Part shown: in pieces, positions 43,576 to 55,502 of the stretch | How the letters are laid out: each line of letters starts with the position of its first letter | Position numbering within the stretch: position 1 is the stretch's first letter | Assembly: GCA_026874595.1 (NCBI GenBank) | Contig: CM049309.1 | Location: 45,724,079 to 45,788,078, forward strand | Direction of reading: 5' to 3' | DNA: 64,000 nucleotides | Source of the DNA: Sipunculus nudus | Taxonomy: Eukaryota > Annelida > Sipuncula > Golfingiida > Sipunculidae | The notes under the pieces: generated by a model | Database searches by the model: none | What the model saw: only the letters and a program-made list of their open reading frames with translations | What the model was told of the DNA's origin: nothing | Made by a program: the position numbers and the translations under genes

Positions 43576-45438
43576 AATAAAGCAGAAGCGGATCCGGGGG
43601 GGGGGGGGGGTCCGGACTCCCTCCCCCCCGTTTCAAATGCAATTATCGTTTGGATTTAATTATCCCCCTTATCCCTTTTTGTGAAAGGGATATAGTAACG
43701 CCTCCGTTCGTGCGTCCGTCTGTCCATCTGTCCGTCTGTCCAAAATTGACTTGTGGATTTAATCCAAACCGTTTGACTAAAACCTTTCATCTTGCACATA
43801 TGGCTCACCAACTAGAAGATGAAGAGACCTATTGATTTTGAGTTCACGGGGTCAAAGGCCACGGCCATAGGGCCAACTATTGAAAAAGCTTGTGGACATT
43901 TTAAAGCGAAGCCGTTTGACCAGAACATTTCATCTTGCACAAACGGCTCACCCACTAATGGATGAAGATCCCTATCGATTTTGAGGTCATGGGGTCAAAG
44001 GTCACGGCCACAGGGCCCACTTCTTGAAAAAGCTTGTAGACCCATTTAAAGCCCAACCGTTTTACCAAAACATTTCATTTTGCAAGTAAGGCTTACCCAC
44101 ATACGGATGAAATGCCCTATCAATTTTTGAGGTCACCGGGTCAAAGGTCATGGCCAAAGGGCCCACTTCTTGAAATGCGTTTGGACCCATTTGAACCGAA
44201 CCGTTTGACCAAATATTTTATCACCCACCTATGGATTAAAAACCCTATCAATTTTGAGGTCACCGGGTAATAGGTCACGGCCCACTTCTTAAAAAACTTT
44301 GTTGACCAATTTAAAGCCCAACCGTTTTACCAAAACATTTCATTTTGCAAATATAGCTCACCCACATATGGATGGAACCCACTGATTTTCAGGTCAATGT
44401 AATAAATGTTTACCTTTTTAGCCCCTCGCAACGAAGTTGCAAAAGGCAAATAATAACGCCTCCGTTCGTGCGTCCGTCTGTCCGTCTGTCCGACATTAGC
44501 TTGTTGATCGATTTTAATCCAAACCATTTGGCGAAAACCTTTCATCTTTCACATATGGCTCACCAAGTCATGGATGAAGATTCCTATCGATTTTGAGGTC
44601 ACGGGGTCATAGGTCACGGCCACAGGGCCCACTTCTTGAAAAAGGTCAAATATCAAGACAAACAGTTTGACCAAAACCTTTCATCTTAGAATATGGCTCA
44701 CCAGCCCATGGATGGAGAACCAAATCGACTTTGAGGTCACGGGGTCAAAGGTGCCTGCCACAAGGCCACTTCTTGAAAAAGCTTGTGGACCCATATAAAG
44801 CCAAACCGTTTGACCAAAACCTTCCATCTAGCAAATATGTGGCTCATCCACTCATGGATGAAGATCCCTACTGATTTTCAGGTCAATGTGATAAATTTTC
44901 ACCTTATTATCCCCTCGCAACGAAGTTGCGTAAGGTATATAGTAACGCCTTTGTTCCTGCTTCCGTCTGTCCATCTGTCCGTATGTCCGTCCAAAATAGG
45001 ATTGTTGATCGATTTCAAGCCAAACCGTTTGACCAAAACCTTCCATCTTGCACATATAGCTCACCCACCCATAGATCAAGACCCTTATTGATTTTGAGGT
45101 CACGGGGTCAAAGGTCATGGCCACAAGGCCCACTTCTTGAAAATGCTTTTGGACCCATTTTAGGCCAAACCGTTTGGACAACACATGTCAATGTTCCCTT
45201 GCTCATATGGCTCACCCACCCATGGATGAAGAACCCTATTTAGTTTGAGGTCACAGGAGTAAAGGTCTAGGCCAGAGAGCTGCCTTCCTTATTTTCACAC
45301 TGTGTAATACACCCATTCTAATTATGCCCCGTGCGGGCGGATGCTCCGCTTTGCGGTGCCCCTTGTTTAGGTTTTGTCTTTAGTCCTCCTTGGTTGGACC
45401 CCTCCTTTTCCTAAATCCTAGATCCGCTCCTGGTATAC
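43576..45438. mobile_element. GGATCC-ended MITE split by a GTCCGTC-type repeat
   Basis: The left end has AGAAGCGGATCCGGGGGG, and the right end has GTTGGACCCCTCCTTTTCC then CCTAGATCCGCTCCTGG. Both match the ends of the compact 210-bp element at 57,509-57,716. The ~1.7 kb between them (about 43,660-45,370) is a different repeat, so this is best read as a nested insertion. Confidence 0.55.
43660..45370 (+). repeat. Composite GTCCGTC-type repeat with ~150-170 bp tandem units
   Basis: Three times a GCCTCCGTTCGTGCGTCCGT-like head (43,700, 44,458, 44,945) leads into tandem units carrying CCAAACCGTTTGACC, CATATGGCTCACC, TTTTGAGGTCACGGGGTCA and GGGCCCACTTCTTGAAAAA. About ten units are visible, diverged from one another. 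I recall this wording as common in bivalve genomes. Frames through it have no function I can see. Confidence 0.75.
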
Positions 45439-46280
45439 AGTGAAACTTTATTATAATACCAACAGCGGGACTGGTCAAAAGTGGTCTTAATTCAGAAGTC
45501 GATTTATTAGATAAGTCCGTCATAACTATTGTTAATTTTTTTTGTGTACACTTAAAGGTGGTCTTATCAGACAGGCGGTCTTATTAGAAAAATGATCTTT
45601 ATGACAGGTTACACTGTACATCCATTTTCGGTGGATGTCTATTGGTCAGGTGTCTGTTTCTATCTCTTAATCAATATTGTGCTTGCATGTAAATCTTGAA
45701 ATAAATCCACCGTCTGGACGAAAGTAACAAAATTAAAAACAGGAAATGCAAAACATTTTTATTTTCGAATTCTTCAAAAAACACTATAAATTATAGATTG
45801 AAGCCTTAGGGTTACCTTTTTTGTAGATATTCAAAACATTTGGCATTTATCGAGCCTATCCCGTATTGAGGGAGTTTTTTGTTGACGTTATCTATATTTT
45901 GGTATTTTTGAAGGGACAACCTACTTTTATGCGCCCCCCCCCCGGGGGCAAAACCATTTTTTAGTTTGTTTTTTTTTTAATAATTTTATTTTTCTTCTTT
46001 TTCTTTTGTTTGCTGTTTGCGGGAGATTAGAACAGCTGATTTGTAATGGCTGAAATTTTGGCACAATATTAGTCCAAAATGACAGGGCCGGACTGAAGGC
46101 TGTCATCCTCGGACTGAACTCCTTAATGTGTGCCTTTCTTCGTTGATAATATAGGAATTTAGCCTTATATTCATGCAAAGATATTTTGTTCCTGCTAGGA
46201 GAAAAGTGTGACATTACATGCAATATAGATGCTTTTTCCACAGTTTGTCCCGAGAGGATGTGCCATCTTAAAAATTGAGA
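45439..46280. other. Intergenic, nothing identified
   Basis: AT-rich sequence with a CCCCCCCCCCGGGGG tract near 45,935. The minus-strand frame at 45,927-46,331 has low complexity at its end and no family resemblance. Confidence 0.45.
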
Positions 46281-46282
46281 CA

Positions 46283-46650
46283 ATGGAAGAAACTGACTCA
46301 TGGTTCTAAAATTAGACACATGAGGCGCCACTGCCTCAGCAGTTTTTATATTTAAATATTGACAGCCAGGAAACTTTAAATTGAAACCATTCGGTTTTAA
46401 AAGGAATATTTCCGTTCATTCTACGTCCATCTCAGATACATATTAATTTTTTATCATATTATTATTAATATTATTAATAAAAGAACATTCCTTCGACCTT
46501 TGAGACTCTCTCGAAGTTGTACTAACTTAATAAAACAGAGAGGGGAAGAAACTGACTCATGGTCTTAAATTAGATACATGACGCACCACTGTCTCAGCGG
46601 TTTTTGATAGTTAAATATGGACGGCCAGGAAACTTAGATTTGAAACCATC
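46283..46650. repeat. ~105-bp repeat present twice
   Basis: GAAGAAACTGACTCATGGT, a GCCACTGCCTCAGC / ACCACTGTCTCAGC block and GGCCAGGAAACTT recur at 46,283-46,390 and 46,543-46,650 in the same orientation, about 260 bases apart. Confidence 0.75.
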
Positions 46651-46654
46651 GCTC

Positions 46655-47300
46655 GGATAACATACGTATAACATACGTATAATGCCAATGAGGATATATT
46701 AAAAATGACGTTATAACAATCTTCAGCTTCTGCAATTCAACTTTAAAGCATATCTCGTGTATAACATTTTTATACGAATAATGCCAATGGGGCTATTTAA
46801 GATATGACCGTTACTATTCATAATATCAATCTTCAGATTGTGCTATTAGACTTTCTCTTGTATGGCATACGTATAATGCCAATGGGGCCATATTAAAATG
46901 ACCGTTTATATTTATAATAACAATCTTCAGCTTTTGCAATTCGACATTTAAAGCTTATCTGTGGATAACAAACGTATAATGCCAATGGGGCTATATTAAA
47001 ATGATCGTTATTATTTATAATAACAATCTTCAGCTTCTGCAATTCAACTTTAAAACTTTATCGCTTGTATAAAATACGTATACTGCCAATGGGGCCATAT
47101 TAAAATGACCGTTTATATTTATAATAGCAATCTTCAGCTCTTTCAATTCGACTTTTAAAGCCTATCGCATAAATATCATACGTATAATACCAATGTGGCT
47201 ATTTCAAAATGACCGATCTTATAAATAATAAAAATTTTCAGCTATTGCAGATCGAATTTAAAGCCTATCTCTTGTATAACATACGTATAATCTGGGACTG
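46655..47300. repeat. ~100-bp tandem repeat, six to seven units
   Basis: Each unit has CATACGTATAATGCCAATGG, TATTAAAATGACCGTT, ATAACAATCTTCAGC and GCAATTCAACTTTAAAGC. The CCAATG landmark falls at 46,685, 46,784, 46,879, 46,982, 47,086 and 47,190. No coding sense. Confidence 0.9.
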
Positions 47301-49565
47301 TATTAAAATGTTCCCGGGGTCTTTATATGCATGTTGTGTGTATGTTTCGAGATTCCTTATTATTTTTTTTAAATAAAAAATGCTTGTACTCGAAAAATAG
47401 TTGAATTGTATTTGATTTGTCCCCTGTACCTTGATTGCAAGTACAATCACAGTACAAATACTGCATACTTGGTCTTTACAGACAGGTAGTCTTATTAAAC
47501 AGGTTCTAAAAAAATGAGGAACTACACAATCCTATAGATGACTTGTGTGACGGAAGTATACATATTTAACAACCTTTATGACTACCAATTAGATACACAT
47601 ATTTGTCAAAGGGAAAGATCTTTGTGTTGCATGTATTTTGTAATTATTATGTTCTTTTATGTGTTATTTTATGTGTGTGTATATATATAAATAAAATGAC
47701 TTTGCATTTGATTAAAATGTTGTTTTTTTTATGTATCTTTTTTGTATTTATCATGTATATAAGTGTTACCTTTTGGCCATTTCATGTGTTATTTACAACG
47801 ATTACTGAAGGGTTTATCAAAAGGAAAATTTGTTTATTGTTGTTAATTAAGTAAATGAGCACGCAACCGATTTTATACGTGTATATCTGTATGAAATCTG
47901 CTCGAGTGAAGATGCATGCGACGGCGAGGTGACACTTTAAAAGTTTTCACGATGTGCTTTAATAGCAATTTATTATTTATCTGCGAAAAAATATAAAAAA
48001 GTACTATCCGGATATATATACCCTACAAGTTCAAACATGCTTTACGTTTTAAATTGTCCAAGAAGGAAACAGAAAATTAGAAGAAAAAAAATGTCAACGC
48101 TTTTCTTTCTGCATATATACATTGAATGAATAGGTTAACGGCATTCTTAAATCTTTAAGTAATTTGATATATTTTAATATTTAACTATCAAACATTTAAC
48201 GATTAAATCATTTAAAAGGACAGTCAGATAAACATTAATTATGTTAATGTAACAGCAAATAGACGATGCACGTCATAGACGTTTTTAACTGGATATGTGT
48301 ATCCGGACCCATAACTCAAACTATAGTATATTTCCATTTGAAAATGTTACACAAGATAGTTACTATCACTGCAAGGGCTTTAGTATTTTTGTTTGCTAGT
48401 AAAATGATTAAAATAAAACGTGATTCCATAATCCATTGACGTAAATTCGGTGCTCACCATTGTCACTGATGATGTGGCGGGACGGTCAGAGAGCCGTAAT
48501 AGTTATATAATTTGCCGCCCTGTCACAGTACCTGTCCTAAGCATTGCGATATAACTAGAGCAAATTTGATGACTCTGTTAGTGGCACTGTGGCAGTAGTG
48601 TTATAAGCTGAATCCACTGACTTCATCAGTCTAGGTAGGTATCTACAGTAACTTGGACGTGAGCGAGGATAATCCGGACCCAGGGTAAATTTAAACATAG
48701 CCTACCCGGGTACCCGCTTATATTTTTGTACGTAACTTCACTTCGTTTTATGGTAAAAAAAAAACTGTTGTGCTTAGATTCATACTAGTTTCCTTTAACG
48801 TTTCACTGTATGTTTGTTTATACCCCTGTCTTCTTTCGCCCGGAGCCTTAAATTTTAACCCCTTACTAAAGGGACACGGGGACCAGTCTAATAGAGTGCG
48901 ATGGGGATATAAAGGGCAGGGAACCAACCTATCATAGCCTTGGGGTAGCGACCTCTGGTGCAGTAAGCAGCGACTTGGAAGTTCAGTACGTGTCAACAAC
49001 ACACTCAACAGACAACTGTAATTTTGTCCCATGGGAACTTTCAAGACCTTAATGTTGATTACATAAGAGGGTAATTTGGTGTTTAAATAGATCTGAACCC
49101 CTCTCGGTTTGTAAAGCCTTAGCTAACTAGTAGGCTACTGATCATCCATTGTTATGGATTCATAACTGGATGATATCACACGCGCTGGAAAGTGGAATCT
49201 GACCACTGACGGTCAAACATGTGTGGCCCAGTACTAGTAGTAGGGCCTAGTTCAAAGCGGAACTAACACATCACCTGTCAGTAAACAGATGGGCAGTAGG
49301 ACCTATAACGCTATATTATCTGTTTGGCTGATGATAACATCACGCAGGGCTAGGACGTATTTCTGTATGCATGTCGTTCTGGTTTGTAAATGGGGGGGGG
49401 GGGGGGGTTATATATACCGCCCATTACTTAGCCAGTGTTGAATGAAATATAATAATAGTTAAGAATTTTAGACTTGTTTACTGTGAAATATTATATATCT
49501 CAGACTTTTTAAAACCGTATACTTAACTGTAATAGCCTATATTTGAAATAAGTCACATAATACAA
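47301..49565. other. Intergenic, nothing identified
   Basis: Mostly AT-rich; a G15 run lies near 49,392. Short open frames have no recognisable domain. Confidence 0.5.
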
Positions 49566-49571
49566 TAAAAG

Positions 49572-49572
49572 C

Positions 49573-49630
<58 letters not shown>

Positions 49631-49632
49631 TA
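49572..49632. repeat. C-run / (CT)n / (CA)n microsatellite
   Basis: C12 followed by about 15 CT units, then CACACACACACACA. Confidence 0.95.
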
Positions 49633-49659
49633 TATAAAGATATAATTGTGTATGTGTTT

Positions 49660-51290
49660 TTAGCTCAGCTGACTATAAGTCATCTAAGCTATAGTCGTGG
49701 TCCATTGTCCGTCGTGCGTCCGTCTTGCCGTTCGTCCGTAGATGTGGCACGTTTTGAAACCGTAAGACCTAGGAATCCAAAATTCTGCATAATGTTAGAT
49801 GTCCCCAAGATCTCCTACCAAGCCGAAAACTGGGTCTTTGCGACTTCATTCCTTTGAGAAATTAAGGAAGAACCTCAATTTTTTTATTAAAAACCTATTT
49901 TCACACTTCAGGACTGCCTAATATCAAAACCACTCATCTGTTTTCCTCATATTTACCATAAATATTCCTCTATATAGTTCTTACGTACATGCCAGAAATT
50001 ATGTCTGTATTATATAATTTTAAAAAGTTATGGGCCCAAACATAATGCATTTTGTAAAAAATCAGGAAAGATATTTGATCACTTAACACAAAACATGTTA
50101 AAGCTATGGACTTTTCTTCCAGTAATATAACTTTAATTAATCAAAATTAAATTATATACCCAAAATTAGATCAAAATCTTTTGCATTTTTTAAAATATTA
50201 ACAAAAATAAAAAAAATGGTACCTTAAATGTTGCTCAACTTTGACCATGGCACGTTTTTTTCCTGTAAGGACTGTGGATTTAATTTTCACAGCATGTTTT
50301 TGTTAGCATTTTGTCTGTTAACATCAAAAATTTGAAACCAGTTGATAAAAAACTGTAGATTTTATTCAAGTTTTCAGGCACCATGTAACATATCGTTTAC
50401 ATCAAGCTAGTGTTATGCAGTTTGCTAGAGCTAAGCTCCCAAGCTTCAGCTCTCAGTTCCTAAAATTTGGCATACAATTAGATGTCTCCAAAATCCCCTA
50501 CCATGCCAAGAATTTGGTCACTAGGACTTAATAACTTTGAGATATTAATGAAAAACTTCATTTTTCCATTAAAAACCCATTGTTACACTTCAAGACTGCC
50601 TAATATCAAAACCACTGATCTGACTTTAATCATATATAATATACATATGTTTCTATACATTCTCATTGCACATGCCAGAAATAATGTCAGTATTGCGTAA
50701 TTGTTTTAAGTTATGGGCCCAAACATAATGCACTTTGTAAAAAATCAAGAAATATATTTACTCCCTTAACAAGGGGATTGCTGAAGCAAGAGATTTTTTG
50801 TCAGGGATGTAACATTATTTAATCAAGATTCAATTGAATACTCAAAATTTGTTCTGAATTTTTCAAATTTTATAAGTTATTAGTATAAATAAAAAATTAG
50901 TACCTTAAATTTTGCCCAACTTTGACCATGGCACGTTTGTTTCCTGTGAGCACTGTTGATATAATTTTCATATCATGCACACATAAGGATTTCAGCTTTT
51001 TAGTTTAGAAAGTTGAAAGAAATTGGCCAAAAATTGTAGCTTTTATTAATGTTTTATGAGACCATGTCAGACCAAGGCTCTCTCCAGCCCATCTTGAGTC
51101 ACCTGTATGTTGACCTTGTTGAACTTTCAGCAAATTATGCATGCTTGAGGCGAGGCATCCACTGGGGCAGCCAGGCAGCTTATGGCCAGCCACAGTTGAT
51201 CCAGGTGTCCAACCCAACTCATCTAGTAGTTTTAACCAACAACATAACAATAAACAATAAATTAATAATTTTTTATTGGTTTTTAATAAC
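49660..51290 (+). repeat. Two-unit ~690-bp dispersed repeat with GTCCGTC-type head
   Basis: The head TTAGCTCAGCTGACTATAAG, then GTGGTCCATTGTCCGTCG, is followed by two similar units. TTATGGGCCCAAACATAATG occurs at about 50,027 and 50,712, and GACCATGGCACGTTTKTTTC at about 50,243 and 50,924. Both landmarks are 680-685 bases apart. The second unit runs into a block around GACCTTGTTGAACTTTCAGC. I see no protein domain, although heads of this wording are frequent in bivalve repeats as I recall them. Confidence 0.7.
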
Positions 51291-51825
51291 AAATTAAAGA
51301 AAAATAGAAAAGGAATTTGCTAGTTTATAATAACAGGATATTAACTTGCAGTTACTGATGATATAAGAATCTTGTATCGATGGGTAGAATGTCACATATT
51401 CCAAAAAACACCATGCAGTCACCTATGGTATTTTTCAGTTCAATTTTAATGATAAAAAGTAAATCATATTATTCTTTACTAATCATTAGGGAACATATGA
51501 AGGAAATTAATGATAGACAAGAAGCAGTTGATAATATTAATCTAGATTCTGTGTCTAGTGTGTACATTGATGTGAAATTAGTCCAAAATGAATATATTAC
51601 ATTTTTTTTAATATAAATAAAAGCCATAAAACCAGGTACTTATGATCATTATTTAAATGTGTGAATTTTGTAAATTCTGGATTCTCAACATCATTGTTTG
51701 GTGAAAACTGGATAAATACCAGAAATGGTGCGAATGCTTTGCAATTGTATTTAAATACGAATATGAATATGTAATCCATTATAAAATTTCTTGCATAAAG
51801 AATGGGAATTCAGGTTAAAATGAAA

Positions 51826-52055
51826 GTATATGAATACCAGTACAAATACTTTCAAAATGTATTCATGGATGCATTCATGAATATATTATTTAATATTATT
51901 TTAATAATCAATTCAGTTATATTTCATTTTAAAAAAATCATGAATACCAGTACAAATACTTTCAAATGTATTCATGGATGCATTCATGAATATATTCTTT
52001 AATATTATTTTAATAATCAATTCAGTTATATTTCATTTTAAAAAAATCATACGAT
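51826..52055. repeat. ~113-bp tandem duplication
   Basis: Two nearly identical copies starting ATGAATACCAGTACAAATAC and ending TTTCATTTTAAAAAAATCAT. They differ by about one indel and one substitution, so the duplication is recent. Each copy has a small ATTCATGGATGCATTCATGAAT palindrome-like core. Confidence 0.92.
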
Positions 52056-52951
52056 TCTCTTATTATTTTTAATAAAAATTATATTTGGGACAATATTTGA
52101 TAAACGATAGATATTTATCATCTCGAAGACATGTCCTTCATAGTCCAATGACGGATACAGAGGGGGTGACGGTATCCGCCCCAATCATTTTCCTTTTTGT
52201 TCCCTAAAGCGATAAAAGTATTAAGTTGATCCACATTTTATTTGATTAATTTCTAATTCTTAAATTGGTGATATTAATGAATAAAAATATAATAAAACTG
52301 TGCAGGGGTGTTAGCAAAAATTCGTTATTGGTAGGAAGGGGCAGGGTAGTTGGCAGAAGAAGTCTGAGACCATTGACCGTCAGAGAAGCAAGAAAAGGGA
52401 TTTGTGGAAAGGGGGGGGGGGGTATGCATTTTCTGGGATAATACCGAATTTTTTTTTTTCACACAATTTCATAGGTTTAAGTATCGTTTGAATGCTCAGC
52501 TGCCAATGGTCAGATATCTAATATGATATGATAATTCATTTGTTCAAAATATGGGCGGGCGGGGGGCAGAATAATATGCCTATCTCTGCCCCCTCCCCCC
52601 GTTTTAATATTAGAGTGGCGGTAGCCCCCTCTGCCCCACTCATCCTTATATACTGCTGCGTGATTTGCTTTGCATTTCTCTACTGAGATCTGGGGTATTT
52701 CCTTTATTATCCTCTGCTCCATTGGTCATTAGAAGGAGAAATCCCAAAATCGCGGTCGTCTGTGAGTGAGGCAGAATAAAAGGGTAAATTCATTTAAGAT
52801 AAAAACATTTAGTTATGTTTATGTGGTTTGTAATGCAATTACAACAAATTTATTTTAGGGTGAAAATTAAGAAAATTTTAATTTTTGAGTGAATGATCAC
52901 GGACAAATCAAAGGGTTTATGTTAAACGTTCTTGAGGCTTATGGCCCAGTC

Positions 52952-52954
<3 letters not shown>

Positions 52955-53010
<56 letters not shown>
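52955..53010. repeat. (TA)n microsatellite
   Basis: About 28 uninterrupted TA units. Confidence 0.97.
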
Positions 53011-53011
<1 letters not shown>

Positions 53012-53132
53012 CAAGCCTCTCAAACTTGCTTGAATGGTAGACACAGGCATGTGTCACTATGCTTTAAAACAATATACAAACATACATACATACATACGTA
53101 TACATACATACAGGTACTATCAGGCACCTGGT

Positions 53133-53136
<4 letters not shown>

Positions 53137-53184
<48 letters not shown>

Positions 53185-53205
53185 GTGTGTGTGTGTGCGC
53201 GTGTC
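53137..53205. repeat. (TA)n-(TG)n compound microsatellite
   Basis: A TA tract passing into CATATGTGTGTGTGTGTGCGCGTG. Confidence 0.95.
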
Positions 53206-53839
53206 GATTAACTCACCGGGTTAAGACTAGTTGATATGTGATTATTGAAACCTCCATTATGAACTATAAGCATGATAATATTTAGTCAAATTAGACACCA
53301 GTAATGCAGTCACGTCCAAACTGTCCGAGTTCGGGTGCAAGTCCACCTTCTTCGAGTCAGAGTCTCTTGAAAATCGAGTGTGACTGAAGATAATTTTCGT
53401 TTCCCAAAATTAATTTTAAATATATATGACTTTATTTATTTTGTTCAAACATGTTAATTATTAATAAATTATTTGGAGGCATGATACACCGATTCATCAT
53501 TTACAGGTTCTCAAATAGGATTCTACATGTATAGCTAACTTCATAGCCTTCTGATAAGATAAGGCATATTTCAACTTTGCTGATTATTTCCTTTTTAACA
53601 ACATGGAGAAAAGAAGATTAATAGAAGGTTTTTATTTTAAGTCCTTATCTCAAACAAAATTGAAGTAATCTACTTCCTTATTTGGGTACAGCTCCGTACT
53701 GGTGTTTGTACCCCGTCGTTACAAGCATAATTCTTAGTGACTGGAAAGCTGCCAATAAATATTCAGTAGGAAATTAAGTTAAAACATCTCTGCATTGAGA
53801 TTTAATTTTGCTCCCTATGCAGCGTTTAAGGTAGTATCT

Positions 53840-54433
53840 CACTGGGCTGCGACAGCTTGCGACTAGTTGGAGACATGCACGACAATTGCGGAAAATACGC
53901 GAATTAGCGACAATTTTCACTACACATTATATCGTACTTACGACATGTTTGCGAAAATCGAACGAGTGTTTGGCCAAAATTTCGGCTGGAGTCCGTATAC
54001 CCGTCGTTCGATATCGTGCGATGTTCACAAGACATTCACACGACATTTGTGAAAATATCGCACGACAATTCGGGACCAGAATGTCAGATTCTCATTTTGA
54101 TCCCCAAATATTCGCAATGTAGTTGCATAGGTCGCACAACTATCTCAAAGTTGTCTCGCAGTTCTCCCACTTCCTGACTCGCGGAAACTGACTTGAGAAT
54201 AGTTCGAGACATGTTTGAGACGGGTTTGAGACACCAGCGACGCCTCTGGGACTATTTTGCGAGAAATTTTGTTTTACGAATTTTTTTAACATGTTCAAAA
54301 TTTGTGCGACAAATTAGCGACACTTTGCGAATCACGCGAGGTATCTGAGAAACGCCGCGAATGTTCTAAGACACTTTTGAGACTCTCTTGCGAATGCATT
54401 CGAAATTTATCGCAAAGCTGTCGCAGCCCAGTG
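53840..54433. mobile_element. 594-bp MITE with ~24-bp inverted ends
   Basis: The left end CACTGGGCTGCGACAGCTTG is mirrored at the right by CAAAGCTGTCGCAGCCCAGTG. The interior is saturated with GCGAC/GTCGC words and AGACATG/GTTTGAGAC phrases and lacks a coding frame with any resemblance. It ends about 220 bases upstream of the acceptor of the BTB-jacalin gene. I could not define a target duplication, so the family is unknown. Confidence 0.8.
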
Positions 54434-54479
54434 TGAAACAGTCTTTATACACTGATGTCGTCCAAGATATTCTCTCGAT

Positions 54480-54595
54480 TTAAACTTGCGACACCCAGCT
54501 CTCGTTGGTTTGATTACACCGTTTCTGGCCCAGGGCCAAGAATCAGACCAATGAGAGCGGGTGTCCCGGTTTCATCAGAACGAGGAGAGCGGGTG
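54480..54595. promoter_or_regulatory. Inverted CCAAT-containing repeat upstream of the BTB-jacalin gene
   Basis: GACACCCAGCTCTCGTTGG (about 54,490) is mirrored by CCAATGAGAGCGGGTGTCC (about 54,549), and GAGAGCGGGTGTCC recurs at about 54,584. Each arm carries a CCAAT-like box (ATTGG/GTTGG) beside a GGGTGTC element. The site is 90-190 bases upstream of the start codon. It could be a promoter or an intron feature; nothing beyond the motif layout supports it. Confidence 0.35.
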
Positions 54596-54682
54596 TCCAC
54601 GTTTAAAGTGTTTAGCCGGATAAAGGGTGAATGATTCATTCTTTTTTATTTGCAGGTATTTTTACCATACCTTATCTCCCAA

Positions 54683-55502
54683 ATGGAGGACATGCGGAGA
54701 CGATTAGCGGAACACTGGGAAGAGGGTAGATACTGTGACGTCACCCTCCAGACGGAAGAAGAAACCGGAAAAATCCGCGCCCATAAGATTATCCTTTCAT
54801 CCTTCAGTGAATACTTTGCAGCCATGTTCAACCCTGATAGTAAAATGGTAGAAGGCCGGATGGAGTGTGTTACACTAAAACAGATGCAGTTTGATATTCT
54901 AGAACAAGTTGTCAGATATGCTTACACAAATAAAGCTGATTTCAGCCCACATAATGTTACAGAACTGTTTAAAACGGCAGACTTCTTACAAGTGGAAAGT
55001 TTATGCAGAGAATGTACAAAGTTCATGGCTCACAATATCTGTCCTCAAAACTGCTTCGAAACTCTGGAATTTGCAAATACATTTGATAGGTATGACCTTA
55101 AAGCTGCTGCGTATTTGTTTTGGCAGCGCAACTTTGGAGAAATAAGCCAGAGTGGAGCAACATCATGCCTAACCAGAAAGACATTGTGTGAATTACTAAC
55201 GAGTAATCAACTTTTAATATCAGATGTTGCCATGCGAAAGCAAGGGGAGATGGTAGTTTTGAATTTTGTATCGAACTACATTAAAGAAAAGGATAATTTG
55301 ACTTTGAAAGATCATGCCAAGTTGCTGTCCAAGGTTAGGTTGCCATACTTACCTGCAGCAGAGCTAGACAAGTTGTTGCAAGAAAAATATATTCAGCAAA
55401 ACTCAACATGTGTCAGATTAGTGAAGCATGCCAAAGAGCAGTGCCTTGGCAACACAAGGCGCGTTTACATCAAGTCTTGGGACCAACCAAGAAAATTTGC
55501 AG
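54683..55502 (+). CDS. BTB-jacalin gene exon 1: BTB and BACK domains
   Basis: The ATG at 54,683 gives MEDMRRRLAEHWEEGRYCDV, the standard kelch-like start. A TTTTATTTGCAG acceptor lies just upstream at 54,655. The exon ends RKFA plus one base at TTGCAG|GTGAAA (phase 1). The frame stays open into the intron to 55,666, but that tail has no resemblance to any domain, and the splice to exon 2 gives a better continuation. Confidence 0.85.

Larger units (their letters stand above)
52060..53836. other. Intergenic with microsatellites
   Basis: Includes G-runs near 52,410 and 52,560, (TA)n at 52,955-53,010 and 53,137-53,181, and a (TACA)n tract at 53,080. No gene seen. Confidence 0.5.

Noticed and set aside
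45927-46331. 134-codon minus-strand frame
   Set aside because: Ends in Lys-rich low complexity over a T-rich/C-run region and overlaps a duplicated repeat; no domain visible.
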